In this document: positions 1-8,276 of the stretch, piece by piece
Layout of the letters: every line of letters starts with the position of its first letter
Position numbering within the stretch: position 1 is the stretch's first letter
Assembly (NCBI GenBank): GCA_002413835.1
Contig: DHXU01000009.1
Coordinates: 1-64,000, forward strand
Direction of reading: 5' to 3'
Length of the DNA stretch: 64,000 nucleotides
From: Candidatus Saccharibacteria bacterium UBA5148
GTDB lineage: Bacteria > Patescibacteriota > Saccharimonadia > Saccharimonadales > UBA4665
Notes under the pieces: generated by a model
Database searches by the model: none
Told to the model about the DNA's origin: nothing
Seen by the model: the letters and a program-made list of their open reading frames with translations, nothing else
Made by a program: the position numbers and the translations under genes

Positions 1-210
1 CTCATTATTTTTATTATATGTGATTGCGATGCCGACTTCAGACTTCAACAACTATATTATTTAAGCTCTAGGTATAAATACTACAGGGAATTATGTGCAG
101 AATTTACTCCGCTATTAATAATCTGGTACTGACCGAATCTGTTATCTAGTAAACCACGCCAACGGATTAATTCATTGATTAAAATTATAAACTCAGCCGA
201 CGGTGGTCCT

Positions 211-252
211 CCATATAAAAAACTCCACCAAAGCGTGGAGTTTTTTATATGG
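211..252. terminator. Bidirectional intrinsic terminator, 18-bp palindrome
   Basis: Two perfectly complementary 18-base arms (211-228 and 235-252) flank a 6-base loop. Each arm carries an A6 or T6 run next to a CTCCAC/GTGGAG core, so the hairpin ends in a U tract when read from either side. The same design recurs at 2971-3009 and 36837-36865. Confidence 0.85.
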
Positions 253-274
253 CAAAATCTAGCGCGGACTAACG

Positions 275-338
275 AACGGTTCGGTCGTTAGTCACAGCCC
301 CCAGCGTTAGCGGGCGGCTGGATTAACGTGCGCTGTCC
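275..338. repeat. Dispersed ~60-bp structured repeat, copy 1
   Basis: This segment is nearly identical to the reverse complement of 49814-49873, with about two substitutions and one single-base indel. It is rich in secondary structure. GACTAACGA (about 267-275) pairs with TCGTTAGTC (283-291), and a second hairpin is built on CAGCC/GGCTG. Unlike copy 2 it does not abut a tRNA fragment. No open reading frame uses it. It could be the end of a small mobile element or a conserved structured RNA. Confidence 0.7.
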
Positions 339-963
339 CACTGGACCCTCTATTCTAGTAATAAACGATACTACTTTGAGGTATTTTAGTTTCTGAAAGG
401 ATGCTTGATCGAGCCTTAGCTTGCCCCGCGGTCGTCAGCAGTAAAGCCCATAATGGTGGAAATCCGGCATTATAGATAAAAACAACACATAAATAAGACT
501 ATTTCTGGGCTATGCATGCGTTGAGTAATAACTCAAGCAAACTATTACCTCTGTAATAGCTTGCATTGGTCCAGTAAGTGTGCAGAGACATAAGAAAATT
601 TGTGCTTATTATTACACAAATTAACAGATTAGGAATGCATCGTAAATAGTTATATCTCGTGGCTATGTATAAAATAGGCGCTATTACAAGCTACACACTA
701 TGATCTCGGCAGTCGACAGCGCGATAAAACGTCATTAATTTGACTTCAACGGTGTTAAATTGCTTATCCTATTTGTATACATTCAAGGAAATAATAGACT
801 ATAATTTGCAAACATAAACGAAACAGTGATTAAGCCTGAATAGACCGTAAAACTTTTCACCCTCGTTACTGATCAAGTCGTTATTGGCTTGGCTTGACAT
901 TACGGTTTGGTCAGGCGTACACTTCCACTAAACCAAGGGCATAAGGTTAAGAAGGAAGGTAAA

Positions 964-1515
964 ATGAAGGCAAAGATCACCACTAACGCCGGAACATTTG
1001 AGTTTGAAGGCGACGACGCAGCCGTGGAGAAACACATTGCCGCGGTACTCTCGATTTCCGCCACCATGCCAAATGTTCAGGCGACACCGACACCCGCCAC
1101 AGAACACGCTGAACCGGGAAAGACCAAGATGCGTACATCTGCACCCAAGCGATCATCGGTGACACAGCCTAAGATGCTGGCAAATCTGCTCTCAAGTAAG
1201 GAGGAGGTTGATAGTCTCCGGAGCTACTTCGAGGAGAAGAAGCCAGCATCGCATATAGAAACCTTTGCAGTGTTGACGCTGTGGCTTCGCAACAACAAAG
1301 ACATGCCCGACGCATCAGTTGACGAGATGTGGAGCCTCTACAAGGTTCTAAGCCAGCGCCAGCCGAAGAACCTCATTCAGACCTTCCGTGACGGTAAGTC
1401 AAAGAAGAGCTATTTCGAGTCCAATGACAACGGCCGTTATTTCATTACCTCCTATGGTGAGACGTTCGTAGACCACGACCTTCCTGCGCAGGTGCACACC
1501 AAAGGAGCCAAATAG
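964..1515 (+). CDS. Unknown protein with C-terminal winged-helix-like domain (operon gene A)
   Basis: 183 residues. The ATG at 964 is chosen because GAAGGAAGG lies just upstream; the in-frame TTG at 907 lacks such a site. Residues 1-30 look like a small beta/alpha cap (strand ending FEFEG, then an acidic helix). Residues 31-70 are a Pro/Thr/Ala-rich linker. About 75-175 resemble a winged helix: a helix with TLWLRNN, a second helix, then basic residues and a strand ending YFITSYGETFV. The same C-terminal pattern occurs in the next two genes, which follow 2 bases later and in overlap. Function unknown; a regulatory or defence role is inference from operon context only. Confidence 0.75.
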   Translation: MKAKITTNAGTFEFEGDDAAVEKHIAAVLSISATMPNVQATPTPATEHAEPGKTKMRTSAPKRSSVTQPKMLANLLSSKEEVDSLRSYFEEKKPASHIETFAVLTLWLRNNKDMPDASVDEMWSLYKVLSQRQPKNLIQTFRDGKSKKSYFESNDNGRYFITSYGETFVDHDLPAQVHTKGAK

Positions 1516-1517
1516 CA

Positions 1518-2084
1518 ATGGAAGAAGACCGAGAACTTCAGGCGATGTCTCAGGTGAACGCCGCCCTTAAAGATTTATCCGAAGAAGAGCTATACCGGGT
1601 TATGCAGTGGGCAGCGAACAAGTACCTGCAAAATACCGCACCATTGAAGTTGGCGGGTCCTACGGCGGTGGCCCCGCCGGCGGGCGTAATTGTTGCCAGT
1701 GCTAACACTGTGGACGACGCCGACACCGTGGAGGGCGAAGCCAAAGACAATGAAGAAGTACGGGTCTACGCCACTTTTGCCGAAATGCTTGATGCTAGTG
1801 GTGCTAACAAGGATACTGAGCGCTTTTTGATTGCTGCATATTGGCTTCAGGTGACAAAAGCCCAACCATCATGGAAGTCGTTTGAAATTAACAAGCTTCT
1901 CAAAGATACCGGCAACCAAGTAGAGAATATCGGCAACCCCTTACGGAGCTTATCAAAGACCAAACCGGCTCAAGTAATCCAGGTATCAAAGAACACCACA
2001 AGCACCGGTAAGGGTAGCAAAACTCTTAAATTGACTACCGAGGGCGTGAAGAAGGCCGAGCAAATGTTGAACAGGGGTCAATAA
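1518..2084 (+). CDS. Unknown winged-helix-like protein (operon gene B)
   Basis: 188 residues. AAAGGAG at about 1500-1506 serves the ATG at 1518, 2 bases after the stop of gene A. Residues 1-40 are an acidic helix with EEELYRVMQWAANKYL. An Ala/Val/Pro linker follows. About 85-185 form the domain that parallels gene A: an aromatic helix (AAYWLQVTKAQPSW), a recognition-like helix, a Lys-rich stretch, then TLKLTTEGVKKAEQML. A and B look like diverged paralogues that may form a heteromer. I do not recognise a named family. The stop overlaps the start of gene C by one base, so translation is probably coupled. Confidence 0.75.
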   Translation: MEEDRELQAMSQVNAALKDLSEEELYRVMQWAANKYLQNTAPLKLAGPTAVAPPAGVIVASANTVDDADTVEGEAKDNEEVRVYATFAEMLDASGANKDTERFLIAAYWLQVTKAQPSWKSFEINKLLKDTGNQVENIGNPLRSLSKTKPAQVIQVSKNTTSTGKGSKTLKLTTEGVKKAEQMLNRGQ

Positions 2085-2839
2085 TGCGAAAAGATGAGCT
2101 ACTTGGCGCCCTGCCCGATAGCCTGCGCAAGGAGCTGATTGACGAGTTCAACAAACTAGTGAAGAGCTATCGCGAATCAAGGTGGGAGCCGTCGGAAATG
2201 AGCGGTGGAAAGATATGCGAGATTGTCTATTCCATTCTTGATGGATTTGTTAACGGAAGATTTCCCACTCATGCGTCAAAACCTGCTAACATGGTCGCTG
2301 CCTGTCGTTCTCTGGAGAGTGCGCCAAAAACTTTTGAGCATACAGTGCGTATTCTGATCCCCCGCGTTTTAGTTGCTCTGTATGATGTTAGGAATAATCG
2401 CGGCGCAGGTCATGTTGGCGGTGACGTTGACCCGAACCACATGGACGCGACCTTTGTCATTAATACGACCAAATGGCTGATGAGCGAGCTTATTAGGCTT
2501 TTTCATAGCGTCAGTACCGACGAAGCCCAGAGCGCTGTCGAGCTGATTACTGAGCGTGAAACGCCTATGATCTGGAATGTAAATGGTAAGAAGCGTGTAC
2601 TGAAAACATCGCTGAGCAAGTCGGCGCAGACACTGGTGTTATTACACCCGACTTCCGTGGCAAAAGATGAAGAACTTTTTGCATGGGTTGAGTACAGCAA
2701 CTTCAGCGTATACAAATCCAAGGTTCTGAAGCCGGGGCATAAGCAGCGATTATGGGAGTACGACACTAGTGCTGGCACAGTTACCTTGTCAGCTCTTGGT
2801 GTGGCTGAAGCCGAAATACTCTTGTCAGCTGGTATTTAG
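2084..2839 (+). CDS. HEPN-like protein with C-terminal winged-helix-like domain (operon gene C)
   Basis: 251 residues; the start overlaps the stop of gene B. The N-terminal ~140 residues are helical and contain RNNRGAGH at 103-110. This is an R-x6-H arrangement matching the RX4-6H catalytic motif of HEPN ribonucleases, followed by GGDVDPNHMDA and another helix. An upstream block, SRWEPSEMSGGKICEIVY, looks conserved in style. Residues about 160-251 resemble the C-terminal domains of genes A and B, ending in VTLSALGVAEAEILL. HEPN proteins often act in abortive infection or toxin systems. That role here is inferred from motif and operon, not shown. No terminator is needed until 2971-3009. Confidence 0.7.
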   Translation: MRKDELLGALPDSLRKELIDEFNKLVKSYRESRWEPSEMSGGKICEIVYSILDGFVNGRFPTHASKPANMVAACRSLESAPKTFEHTVRILIPRVLVALYDVRNNRGAGHVGGDVDPNHMDATFVINTTKWLMSELIRLFHSVSTDEAQSAVELITERETPMIWNVNGKKRVLKTSLSKSAQTLVLLHPTSVAKDEELFAWVEYSNFSVYKSKVLKPGHKQRLWEYDTSAGTVTLSALGVAEAEILLSAGI

Positions 2840-2970
2840 GCTATATTCCTTACAGGGAATATAAGTCTTTCTTACGGCGAATATCGAGCTTATACTGTAC
2901 GAACCTGGTATTTAGTAGACCCTGCCAGCTCATCAGCCATAGTATATAACTTACCCCCTTAGTGGGCCTA

Positions 2971-3009
2971 CAAACAAAAAACCCAAGCATTGCTTGGGTT
3001 TTTTGTTTG
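2971..3009. terminator. Bidirectional intrinsic terminator between convergent genes
   Basis: Arms 2971-2989 and 2991-3009 are perfectly complementary, with a CCCAAGC core flanked by A6/T6 runs on both sides. It serves the three-gene operon from the left and the racemase gene from the right. A smaller hairpin (TATATTCC/GGGAATATA) lies at about 2842-2863, just after the last operon gene. Confidence 0.9.
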
Positions 3010-3036
3010 GCAAAGCGAGCGCAGCGAGTGATCCCA

Positions 3037-3726
3037 CTACGCAAAGTAGCTCGCCAGCAAATTGTCAGCCAGCAGCTGCAGCGTATCAATGACGCTCGCA
3101 TCACCTGAACTTTCACCGTAGATGAGCGGTAGTTCGGTGCAGCCGAGGATCACCGCGTCTAGATTGTTCGTTTGCCTAAACGCGTCTACCTTCACCCTAA
3201 ATTCCTGCCGTTCTGCTTCTGGCAAGCGGCCGCTGAGTTCCAGGTAGATGTAGCTTTCAATTTGCTCAGCAAAGCCAGCCTCCGGCCTCACCATTGCAGC
3301 CGTACCAGCCAACGCCTCATCATAGAGCGTTGAGCTCAGAGTTGTGGGCGTAGCTAACAGGCCAACTCGCGTGTAGCCAGCAGTCTTAGCTTGTTCCGCA
3401 ACCAGTTCCGGCATAGACAGAAATGGTACGCTCGTAACCGCTTGTAGCTCGGGCAACAGGATGTGTGCCGTATTGCAGGCAATCCCGATGACCGTACAGC
3501 CGGCCTGTTCAAGTAGTTTAGTACGTTTAACAAGCATCTGCTTAGCGTTTGGCAGTTCGTTTTTGTTTGATATGAAGTTGGGGACAGGTACACTCAGCAG
3601 TACAATTTCGGGGTAGTCATTATCGAAGGCAGCAGTAGTATATCTCTGCGTACCTTTAATGAGCAACTCGTATAATTTTGCACTAGCCTGAGGCCCCATA
3701 CCGCCAAGTATTCCAATGGCGGGCAT
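3037..3726 (-). CDS. Aspartate/glutamate racemase family protein
   Basis: 229 residues, a normal length for the family. It begins with the glycine-rich GILGGMGPQAS signature. The two catalytic cysteines are present: C84 in IACNTAH and C196 in LGCTELP. The family interconverts L- and D-aspartate or glutamate in the cytoplasm without PLP; the D-amino acid may feed peptidoglycan. The start at 3726 is chosen because AGGAGT precedes it, though the frame is open further upstream. It converges on the unknown operon across a shared terminator. Substrate (Asp or Glu) is not decidable by eye; the PQAS/GCTEL style favours the aspartate branch. Confidence 0.88.
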   Translation of the reverse strand: MPAIGILGGMGPQASAKLYELLIKGTQRYTTAAFDNDYPEIVLLSVPVPNFISNKNELPNAKQMLVKRTKLLEQAGCTVIGIACNTAHILLPELQAVTSVPFLSMPELVAEQAKTAGYTRVGLLATPTTLSSTLYDEALAGTAAMVRPEAGFAEQIESYIYLELSGRLPEAERQEFRVKVDAFRQTNNLDAVILGCTELPLIYGESSGDASVIDTLQLLADNLLASYFA

Positions 3727-3969
3727 AGTAAACACTCCTAAATTAAAGAAATAGAAAAGATTCGAATGGTAAAAAGATAATTTGGGCTTAGGCCCAATGC
3801 AAGAGGTGCTGAGCAAACAGAGGTGTAACTGGTATGAAACTATTGCTCAATTTCATAAAACATATTGTAGCATAGTTATAAGAAAATGTCCAGTGAAACG
3901 TGTTAAAGAGCAACATATACCTATGACATTTAAGGAGTCATCGCTGGCACTTTTTGTTATAGTAATGTC

Positions 3970-4431
3970 ATGAACAACCCCAGCGATAAAGTAATGCGCC
4001 GAGCTATCAAGCTGGCAGAAGATAGTTTTGCAGCAGGCGGAAGTGCTATTGCGGCTATCGTTATTAGACATGACGAAATTATATCCGAGGGTCTCACAAC
4101 TATCGTGCAGGAAAAAGACGCGACCTGCCACGCCGAGATAAACGCCATTCGAGCAGCATCGAAAAAGCTTGATTCATTGTATCTGGAAGACTGTTACCTC
4201 TACACGACATATGAACCCTGCCCGATGTGTACGTCCGCAGCAATCTGGGCCAAGATGAAGGGAATTGTATTCGGCGCTAATCGAGATGACCAAACTCCCC
4301 AACTACCTTGGAGGGTCTACATCCCTTCTGCTGAGGTTATTAAAAATGGTACGCCACTATTGGAGCTCCGTTCAGACTTCCTACGTGATGAATGCAAACA
4401 GCTTTTGCGACTTACTCGCCAACCAAGTTAG
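3970..4431 (+). CDS. Nucleoside/tRNA-type deaminase (CMP/dCMP deaminase fold)
   Basis: 153 residues. The zinc site of the cytidine/guanine deaminase superfamily is complete: H54-A-E56 (in CHAE) and C84-P-M-C87 (in EPCPMC). The layout resembles guanine deaminase or TadA-like nucleoside deaminases rather than free cytidine deaminase. It hydrolytically removes an amino group from a purine or pyrimidine base in the cytoplasm. The frame continues with a C-terminal helix. It runs in the same direction as the THEP1-like gene 18 bases downstream, so the two are probably co-transcribed. The exact substrate is not resolved. Confidence 0.85.
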   Translation: MNNPSDKVMRRAIKLAEDSFAAGGSAIAAIVIRHDEIISEGLTTIVQEKDATCHAEINAIRAASKKLDSLYLEDCYLYTTYEPCPMCTSAAIWAKMKGIVFGANRDDQTPQLPWRVYIPSAEVIKNGTPLLELRSDFLRDECKQLLRLTRQPS

Positions 4432-4449
4432 CCCTGCTATGATACATTT

Positions 4450-5271
4450 ATGAAGATTTTACTGACAGGCCGACCGAAAAGCGGCAAGACTACGCTTCTC
4501 CAAAATTTTATCGATGCCATACCGAACAAACAGGGTTTTGTGACGAGAGAAGTATTAGACACTGGCGAACGGACTGGTTTTGAGCTGGTGTCGGCCGATG
4601 GGATGACTGCAACTCTTGCCAGTATTTATTCCGATAGTGAAGTCCGAGTCTCCAAGTATGGGGTAGAAATTCAAAAGCTTGATGAATTTTTGAATGAATT
4701 ACCGCCTGTCGTGGACGGTAACCTCATATACGTTGATGAAATTGGGCAGATGGAGTTATACTCTGACAAATTTAAGGAGCTGATTACCCAGTACTTCGAC
4801 AGGGATACTATGTACATCGGGACTATAACCAGTGTATACCAGGATGATTTCACTAATCGCGTACTCGACCGCAGCGACATTGTCCTAATCACGATCGATC
4901 CGACCAATCGGGACAGAATTCAGGACATCCTGAGTTGCCTGGCCGAAAATATACCTTATTTGGTAAGGCTTAATGCGCTGCTGCAGCAAGAAGTTGCCCA
5001 AATGGCAAAGCGCTACGGTGATGCGGGACAACTTAACTCGCTGAAAAAGCTCTTCAATAATGCCATCTGCTACGTGGCTGAGCACAGAGTGGATAAACTC
5101 TCCCGTACTACTTTCTCGGTCGATGGCAATACACGGAAGCACCGTGTTGAAATCTCCGACAATGGATATATCTGTGACTGTGATCTGTATAACGGCCGAG
5201 GCGCATTTGCTGGAGAGCCGGGCGAATGTTCGCATATACAGTCGGTGATACTGGTGTCGTTACCTGAATGA
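4450..5271 (+). CDS. THEP1-like NTPase with C-terminal SWIM zinc finger
   Basis: 273 residues. Residues 1-165 match the THEP1 nucleoside-triphosphatase family: Walker A GRPKSGKTT at 7-15, and Walker B around LIYVDEIGQME near residue 95, a THEP1 hallmark. THEP1 proteins hydrolyse NTPs and may act on RNA or nucleotides. The extra C-terminal third ends in C242-x-C244...C260-x-H262, the CxC-xn-CxH pattern of a SWIM zinc finger, which usually binds nucleic acid or protein. The fusion is unusual and suggests the NTPase is targeted to a nucleic acid. It follows the deaminase gene by 18 bases. Confidence 0.8.
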   Translation: MKILLTGRPKSGKTTLLQNFIDAIPNKQGFVTREVLDTGERTGFELVSADGMTATLASIYSDSEVRVSKYGVEIQKLDEFLNELPPVVDGNLIYVDEIGQMELYSDKFKELITQYFDRDTMYIGTITSVYQDDFTNRVLDRSDIVLITIDPTNRDRIQDILSCLAENIPYLVRLNALLQQEVAQMAKRYGDAGQLNSLKKLFNNAICYVAEHRVDKLSRTTFSVDGNTRKHRVEISDNGYICDCDLYNGRGAFAGEPGECSHIQSVILVSLPE

Positions 5272-5311
5272 AGTGCCTGGATAGTCGCAATAGGCCGGCC
5301 GCACGACTCAG

Positions 5312-7132
5312 TTACAAGTCGAGCAGCCTCAGCCGCTCGCTCAGTGACCACAGGGTATCAAAATTACCTTTCAGAAGCCAGGATTCGTCCTTTGCCCGGA
5401 AAAACTCTGCTATCGGATGCCTGCGCTGCTGCCAGGTGCCACTAAGCAAGACCCGGTAGTATGTGAGATACGATAGGTTGCCCTCGCCTTTCACGGCTTC
5501 ACCCCGGACCGTAACGACATAGCGATCCTCACCGTAGATTTCATTCAAACATTCGGCGGCATACTTCCAGTTCCCCAAATCACCCGTAGACACGTAAGCC
5601 TCCATGCCCTCGCCCTGCCTGTCCGCCTCAGACACCGACATCCCAACATCCAGGACTGACGTACGATCTTCCAGGTCGGCAGCCGTCAGCGTATAGCCGA
5701 CGTAGCCAGTTGTATCGGATGCTAGCTTCCACTGCCTATGAAACTGTATTCCCAGATCTTTCAGCGATGAAGCAAGTTTCGGAAGTTCATTGTGATAGCT
5801 GTCCATCCGCTCTATGGCATCCCAGCTCCTGATAAGTTGGCGCAAACTAGAGCGGGCATCGACAGATGTCGGATCTACAGTCATCTGAACAGCGAGTGTC
5901 CGTGCCAATGCCAGTAACTGGTGCACCGGGTCATTCAAGCTATCGATTTCAGTGCCCAGTTCCGCGATAATCGGTGTGACAGCCACGGCTTCCTGGGGCT
6001 GGGCTCGCCAATCCTGAGTTGCTACATAGCTTTGAATTGCCGTAAGTCTGTCACCGAAGGCATTGTTATAGACCTTATGGGCCGCGGTTGCAGCTTGCAG
6101 GTCACCGTGGTACTGCGCCATTAGCAGTGCAGCATCTAGTAGATCTGTTGCTGTAGATTTTTTTTGCATATATACGTATTCGTTCAGTGCGCGTTCCGGA
6201 TTCCCGGCTCGTATGTACAAACTCACCTTACCTGCAACCCAGATATTAAGCTTCACAGCGATACGTGGCGCCACAGCCGGTAATAGTTTATTGCCATGCA
6301 TGGAATCACTATGCATATCTCGTGGTATGCCGGTAGGCTCTATCCCTCGCGCCAAGTCATTGACATCCAGCATGGCATCGATAATCCTTCTGCTATCTTT
6401 TATCCTACGGACATCACGTGCATTTAGCTCACCAACTATTGCTTTAGCAACTAACTGGTTAAAATCTTCCAAGTATTCTTTCACGAATCCGACACGGTTT
6501 CTTGGCACCTCAACTTCCTGCCACATGCCGAGCTTAGCAAATGATATATCCAATTCATCCCGGAGTGCCCGGGAATAGGGCGGGCTTATCGTCTGCTCGA
6601 ACGCATCTTTTTCCCGCGCAAGCGTGCTGAACAAGGCAGCCTTCCTCGCCATGGCTATTTCCAAATATCGGCCTTTCGTAGCGAGATAATCAGGCGTCGC
6701 ACCGTAGTCGGCTAGCGCAATCTCAGCTTGAGCGCACCACATTGCTGCCTGAGCAGTCTGGTCCTTATCAAGCGCAGTCTGCATATCGTCTGATTCGAGC
6801 GCAACTTCCCAGTCAGTATGTCGATCAATCGTGCCAGCTATTGAAGCTGATCCGACTAGTCGCCATTTTTCTGGCAAGGTGGAGATTGCGAATGCGTGGT
6901 CGGCTAGTTCAACATGGTCGGCCTGGACGGCAAAAGTTCCGAACGACCGGACTGGTCCAGATATTATGTCCAGGTCCTCCGGCTCATGCCGGTCGGCAAT
7001 TTCAATTTGAGTTCGCTGCAGGTAGCCAGCAGCATCTACCATATACGGGTTTGAAGGGTCCGCAGCCAGCATATCGGCGGCAACCAACAATGGCCTACGG
7101 ATAGGCAAACGATATTCTGACATAATCAACAT
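5312..7132 (-). CDS. Conserved unknown protein, 606 residues
   Basis: No recognised family. The N-terminal half includes nucleotidyltransferase-like wording: a VGSASIAGTIDRHTDWEVAL segment near residues 92-111 resembles a GS-x-DRxSDxD active site with the acidic residues partly kept, so a diverged or inactive minimal nucleotidyltransferase is possible. The middle is alpha-helical. The C-terminal third has alternating strands. No signal peptide or membrane segment is seen. The start could be 7132 or the ATG at 7123; neither has a clear ribosome binding site. It is last in the minus-strand series downstream of the ligase cluster, but 73 bases separate it from the membrane protein gene. Confidence 0.65.
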   Translation of the reverse strand: MLIMSEYRLPIRRPLLVAADMLAADPSNPYMVDAAGYLQRTQIEIADRHEPEDLDIISGPVRSFGTFAVQADHVELADHAFAISTLPEKWRLVGSASIAGTIDRHTDWEVALESDDMQTALDKDQTAQAAMWCAQAEIALADYGATPDYLATKGRYLEIAMARKAALFSTLAREKDAFEQTISPPYSRALRDELDISFAKLGMWQEVEVPRNRVGFVKEYLEDFNQLVAKAIVGELNARDVRRIKDSRRIIDAMLDVNDLARGIEPTGIPRDMHSDSMHGNKLLPAVAPRIAVKLNIWVAGKVSLYIRAGNPERALNEYVYMQKKSTATDLLDAALLMAQYHGDLQAATAAHKVYNNAFGDRLTAIQSYVATQDWRAQPQEAVAVTPIIAELGTEIDSLNDPVHQLLALARTLAVQMTVDPTSVDARSSLRQLIRSWDAIERMDSYHNELPKLASSLKDLGIQFHRQWKLASDTTGYVGYTLTAADLEDRTSVLDVGMSVSEADRQGEGMEAYVSTGDLGNWKYAAECLNEIYGEDRYVVTVRGEAVKGEGNLSYLTYYRVLLSGTWQQRRHPIAEFFRAKDESWLLKGNFDTLWSLSERLRLLDL

Positions 7133-7205
7133 ACTATATCATATTTGGCTAAAAATATCTACAATCACAAGCTACATGTAGCGCTCGTAATCAGACTCGG
7201 CCTAC

Positions 7206-7712
7206 CTAACGACCGTGTTTGTCGCCGTGTGATGCTTTGGGACGCTGCATCCACAAAAACAGTAGTGCCAACAGCGTACTGACGCTGATGATAAGCGTCT
7301 GCAGGTTCTGGAGCTCAGTCCACAGCGGCAGATGCGTGATTGACCCGGTCAGACCTGCCGACATCAGCGGTACCGCCAGCAGCGCTACCAGTGCACCAAC
7401 ACCGGCGGCTGGCAACAGATTAAACAGCAGCCGCCCATGACCCTTGATAGAACGGATCATAATAAGTGTCGTCAGCACGACTGGCAGTAGTAACAGCACT
7501 AGATTGACGTACTGCAAACTGGGCGGAGGAACGGCATTACTATGGGCTGAGGTACTGGAAACAATCGTCGCGGCATCCGGTCCGACGAATTGTACCAGTA
7601 CCGAACCAAGGCACAGGCTAAGAAATACCATGGCAGCATTGATGCGCAGGATCATGAGCAGTAACACCGGAGCAATCAGCAGTGCTATGAGAATAATATT
7701 TGAGTCCATCAA
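7206..7712 (-). CDS. Multi-pass membrane protein of unknown function
   Basis: 168 residues with about five hydrophobic segments: roughly 4-24, 27-45, 68-86, 98-117 and 136-153. There is a Ser/His/Pro-rich loop near residues 53-65 and a basic, His-rich tail. The style recalls CvpA-like small membrane proteins, but I cannot assign a family. It lies 47 bases downstream of the DUF192 gene on the same strand and may be part of the ligase cluster transcript. Confidence 0.7.
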   Translation of the reverse strand: MMDSNIILIALLIAPVLLLMILRINAAMVFLSLCLGSVLVQFVGPDAATIVSSTSAHSNAVPPPSLQYVNLVLLLLPVVLTTLIMIRSIKGHGRLLFNLLPAAGVGALVALLAVPLMSAGLTGSITHLPLWTELQNLQTLIISVSTLLALLFLWMQRPKASHGDKHGR

Positions 7713-7759
7713 AGATAACTATACCATAAGCGGTGTTGTGATGCCGCACACAGTCAGCC

Positions 7760-8254
7760 TTAGAACTTGACCGTCTGCCCGATCTGTAAGTCATGACGGG
7801 TAGCGGCGCCCGGCGGCAATTCTACTATATAGCGGGCGTCAGCACAGTAGGTCTGCGGGTAGGTGTACGGGGCCAGGTTCTGCACAATCGATTTGACCCG
7901 ATGACTGGTATCAAACCAGACTATATCAATATTAAAACGCATGCCTTTCATCCAGAAGCAGCGCTGCGCCACCGTGTCGTAGGAAAACAGCATTCCGCTC
8001 TGCGGGCCCAGGCTGGCGCGTCCACCGAGGCCTTTTTCCTGGCTGGCTTCACTGCGTACGACTTCAAGATTGTATGTTGTTGCCCGCGATGACCCGCCAG
8101 CGAGCACCAGCGGCCTAGTCGGCGTAGACTCCGTTGGCTGTACAAGACTTTCGATACCAACAGCAGAAACTATGATAGCGCATATGGCGGCGAGCACGAG
8201 TACGACAATTCGTGTTTTGCTGCGCCGATCAGTTGACGATTTTCCCAGAAACAT
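7760..8254 (-). CDS. DUF192 family exported protein
   Basis: 164 residues from the ATG at 8254. A longer frame would run into the upstream rimK-like gene. Residues about 16-38 are an N-terminal membrane anchor. The rest matches DUF192: TTYNLEVVRSEASQEKGLGG, then MLFSYDTVAQRCFWMKGM, DIVWFDTSHRV and a C-terminal YIVELPPGAATRHDLQIGQ. DUF192 proteins are small beta proteins of unknown role, usually outside the membrane. It is 22 bases downstream of the RimK-like gene and probably co-transcribed. Confidence 0.85.
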   Translation of the reverse strand: MFLGKSSTDRRSKTRIVVLVLAAICAIIVSAVGIESLVQPTESTPTRPLVLAGGSSRATTYNLEVVRSEASQEKGLGGRASLGPQSGMLFSYDTVAQRCFWMKGMRFNIDIVWFDTSHRVKSIVQNLAPYTYPQTYCADARYIVELPPGAATRHDLQIGQTVKF

Positions 8255-8276
8255 ACTATCCAGTCTGACAGACAAC

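Larger units (their letters stand above)
1..963. other. AT-rich intergenic stretch without a recognisable gene
   Basis: No convincing coding frame is seen on either strand. It holds the bidirectional terminator at 211-252 and the structured repeat at 275-338. Small hairpins lie near 523-538 (TTGAGT/ACTCAA) and near 543-560 (CTATTAC/GTAATAG). A TTG at 907 would extend the first gene upstream, but the ATG at 964 has a far better ribosome binding site. I recognised no known RNA family here, but a structured RNA cannot be excluded by eye. Confidence 0.6.

Noticed and set aside
275..338. Integron attC site
   Set aside because: The hairpin shape suggested attC, but the RYYYAAC and GTTRRRY core sites are not present in the right places and no integrase is nearby.
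907..963. TTG-initiated extension of the first operon gene
   Set aside because: The ATG at 964 has GAAGGAAGG at the correct distance; the upstream part is not typical coding sequence.
3780..3797. TTGGGC/GCCCAA hairpin upstream of the racemase gene as a riboswitch
   Set aside because: It is a single short stem with no additional conserved structure; nothing supports a ligand-binding RNA.
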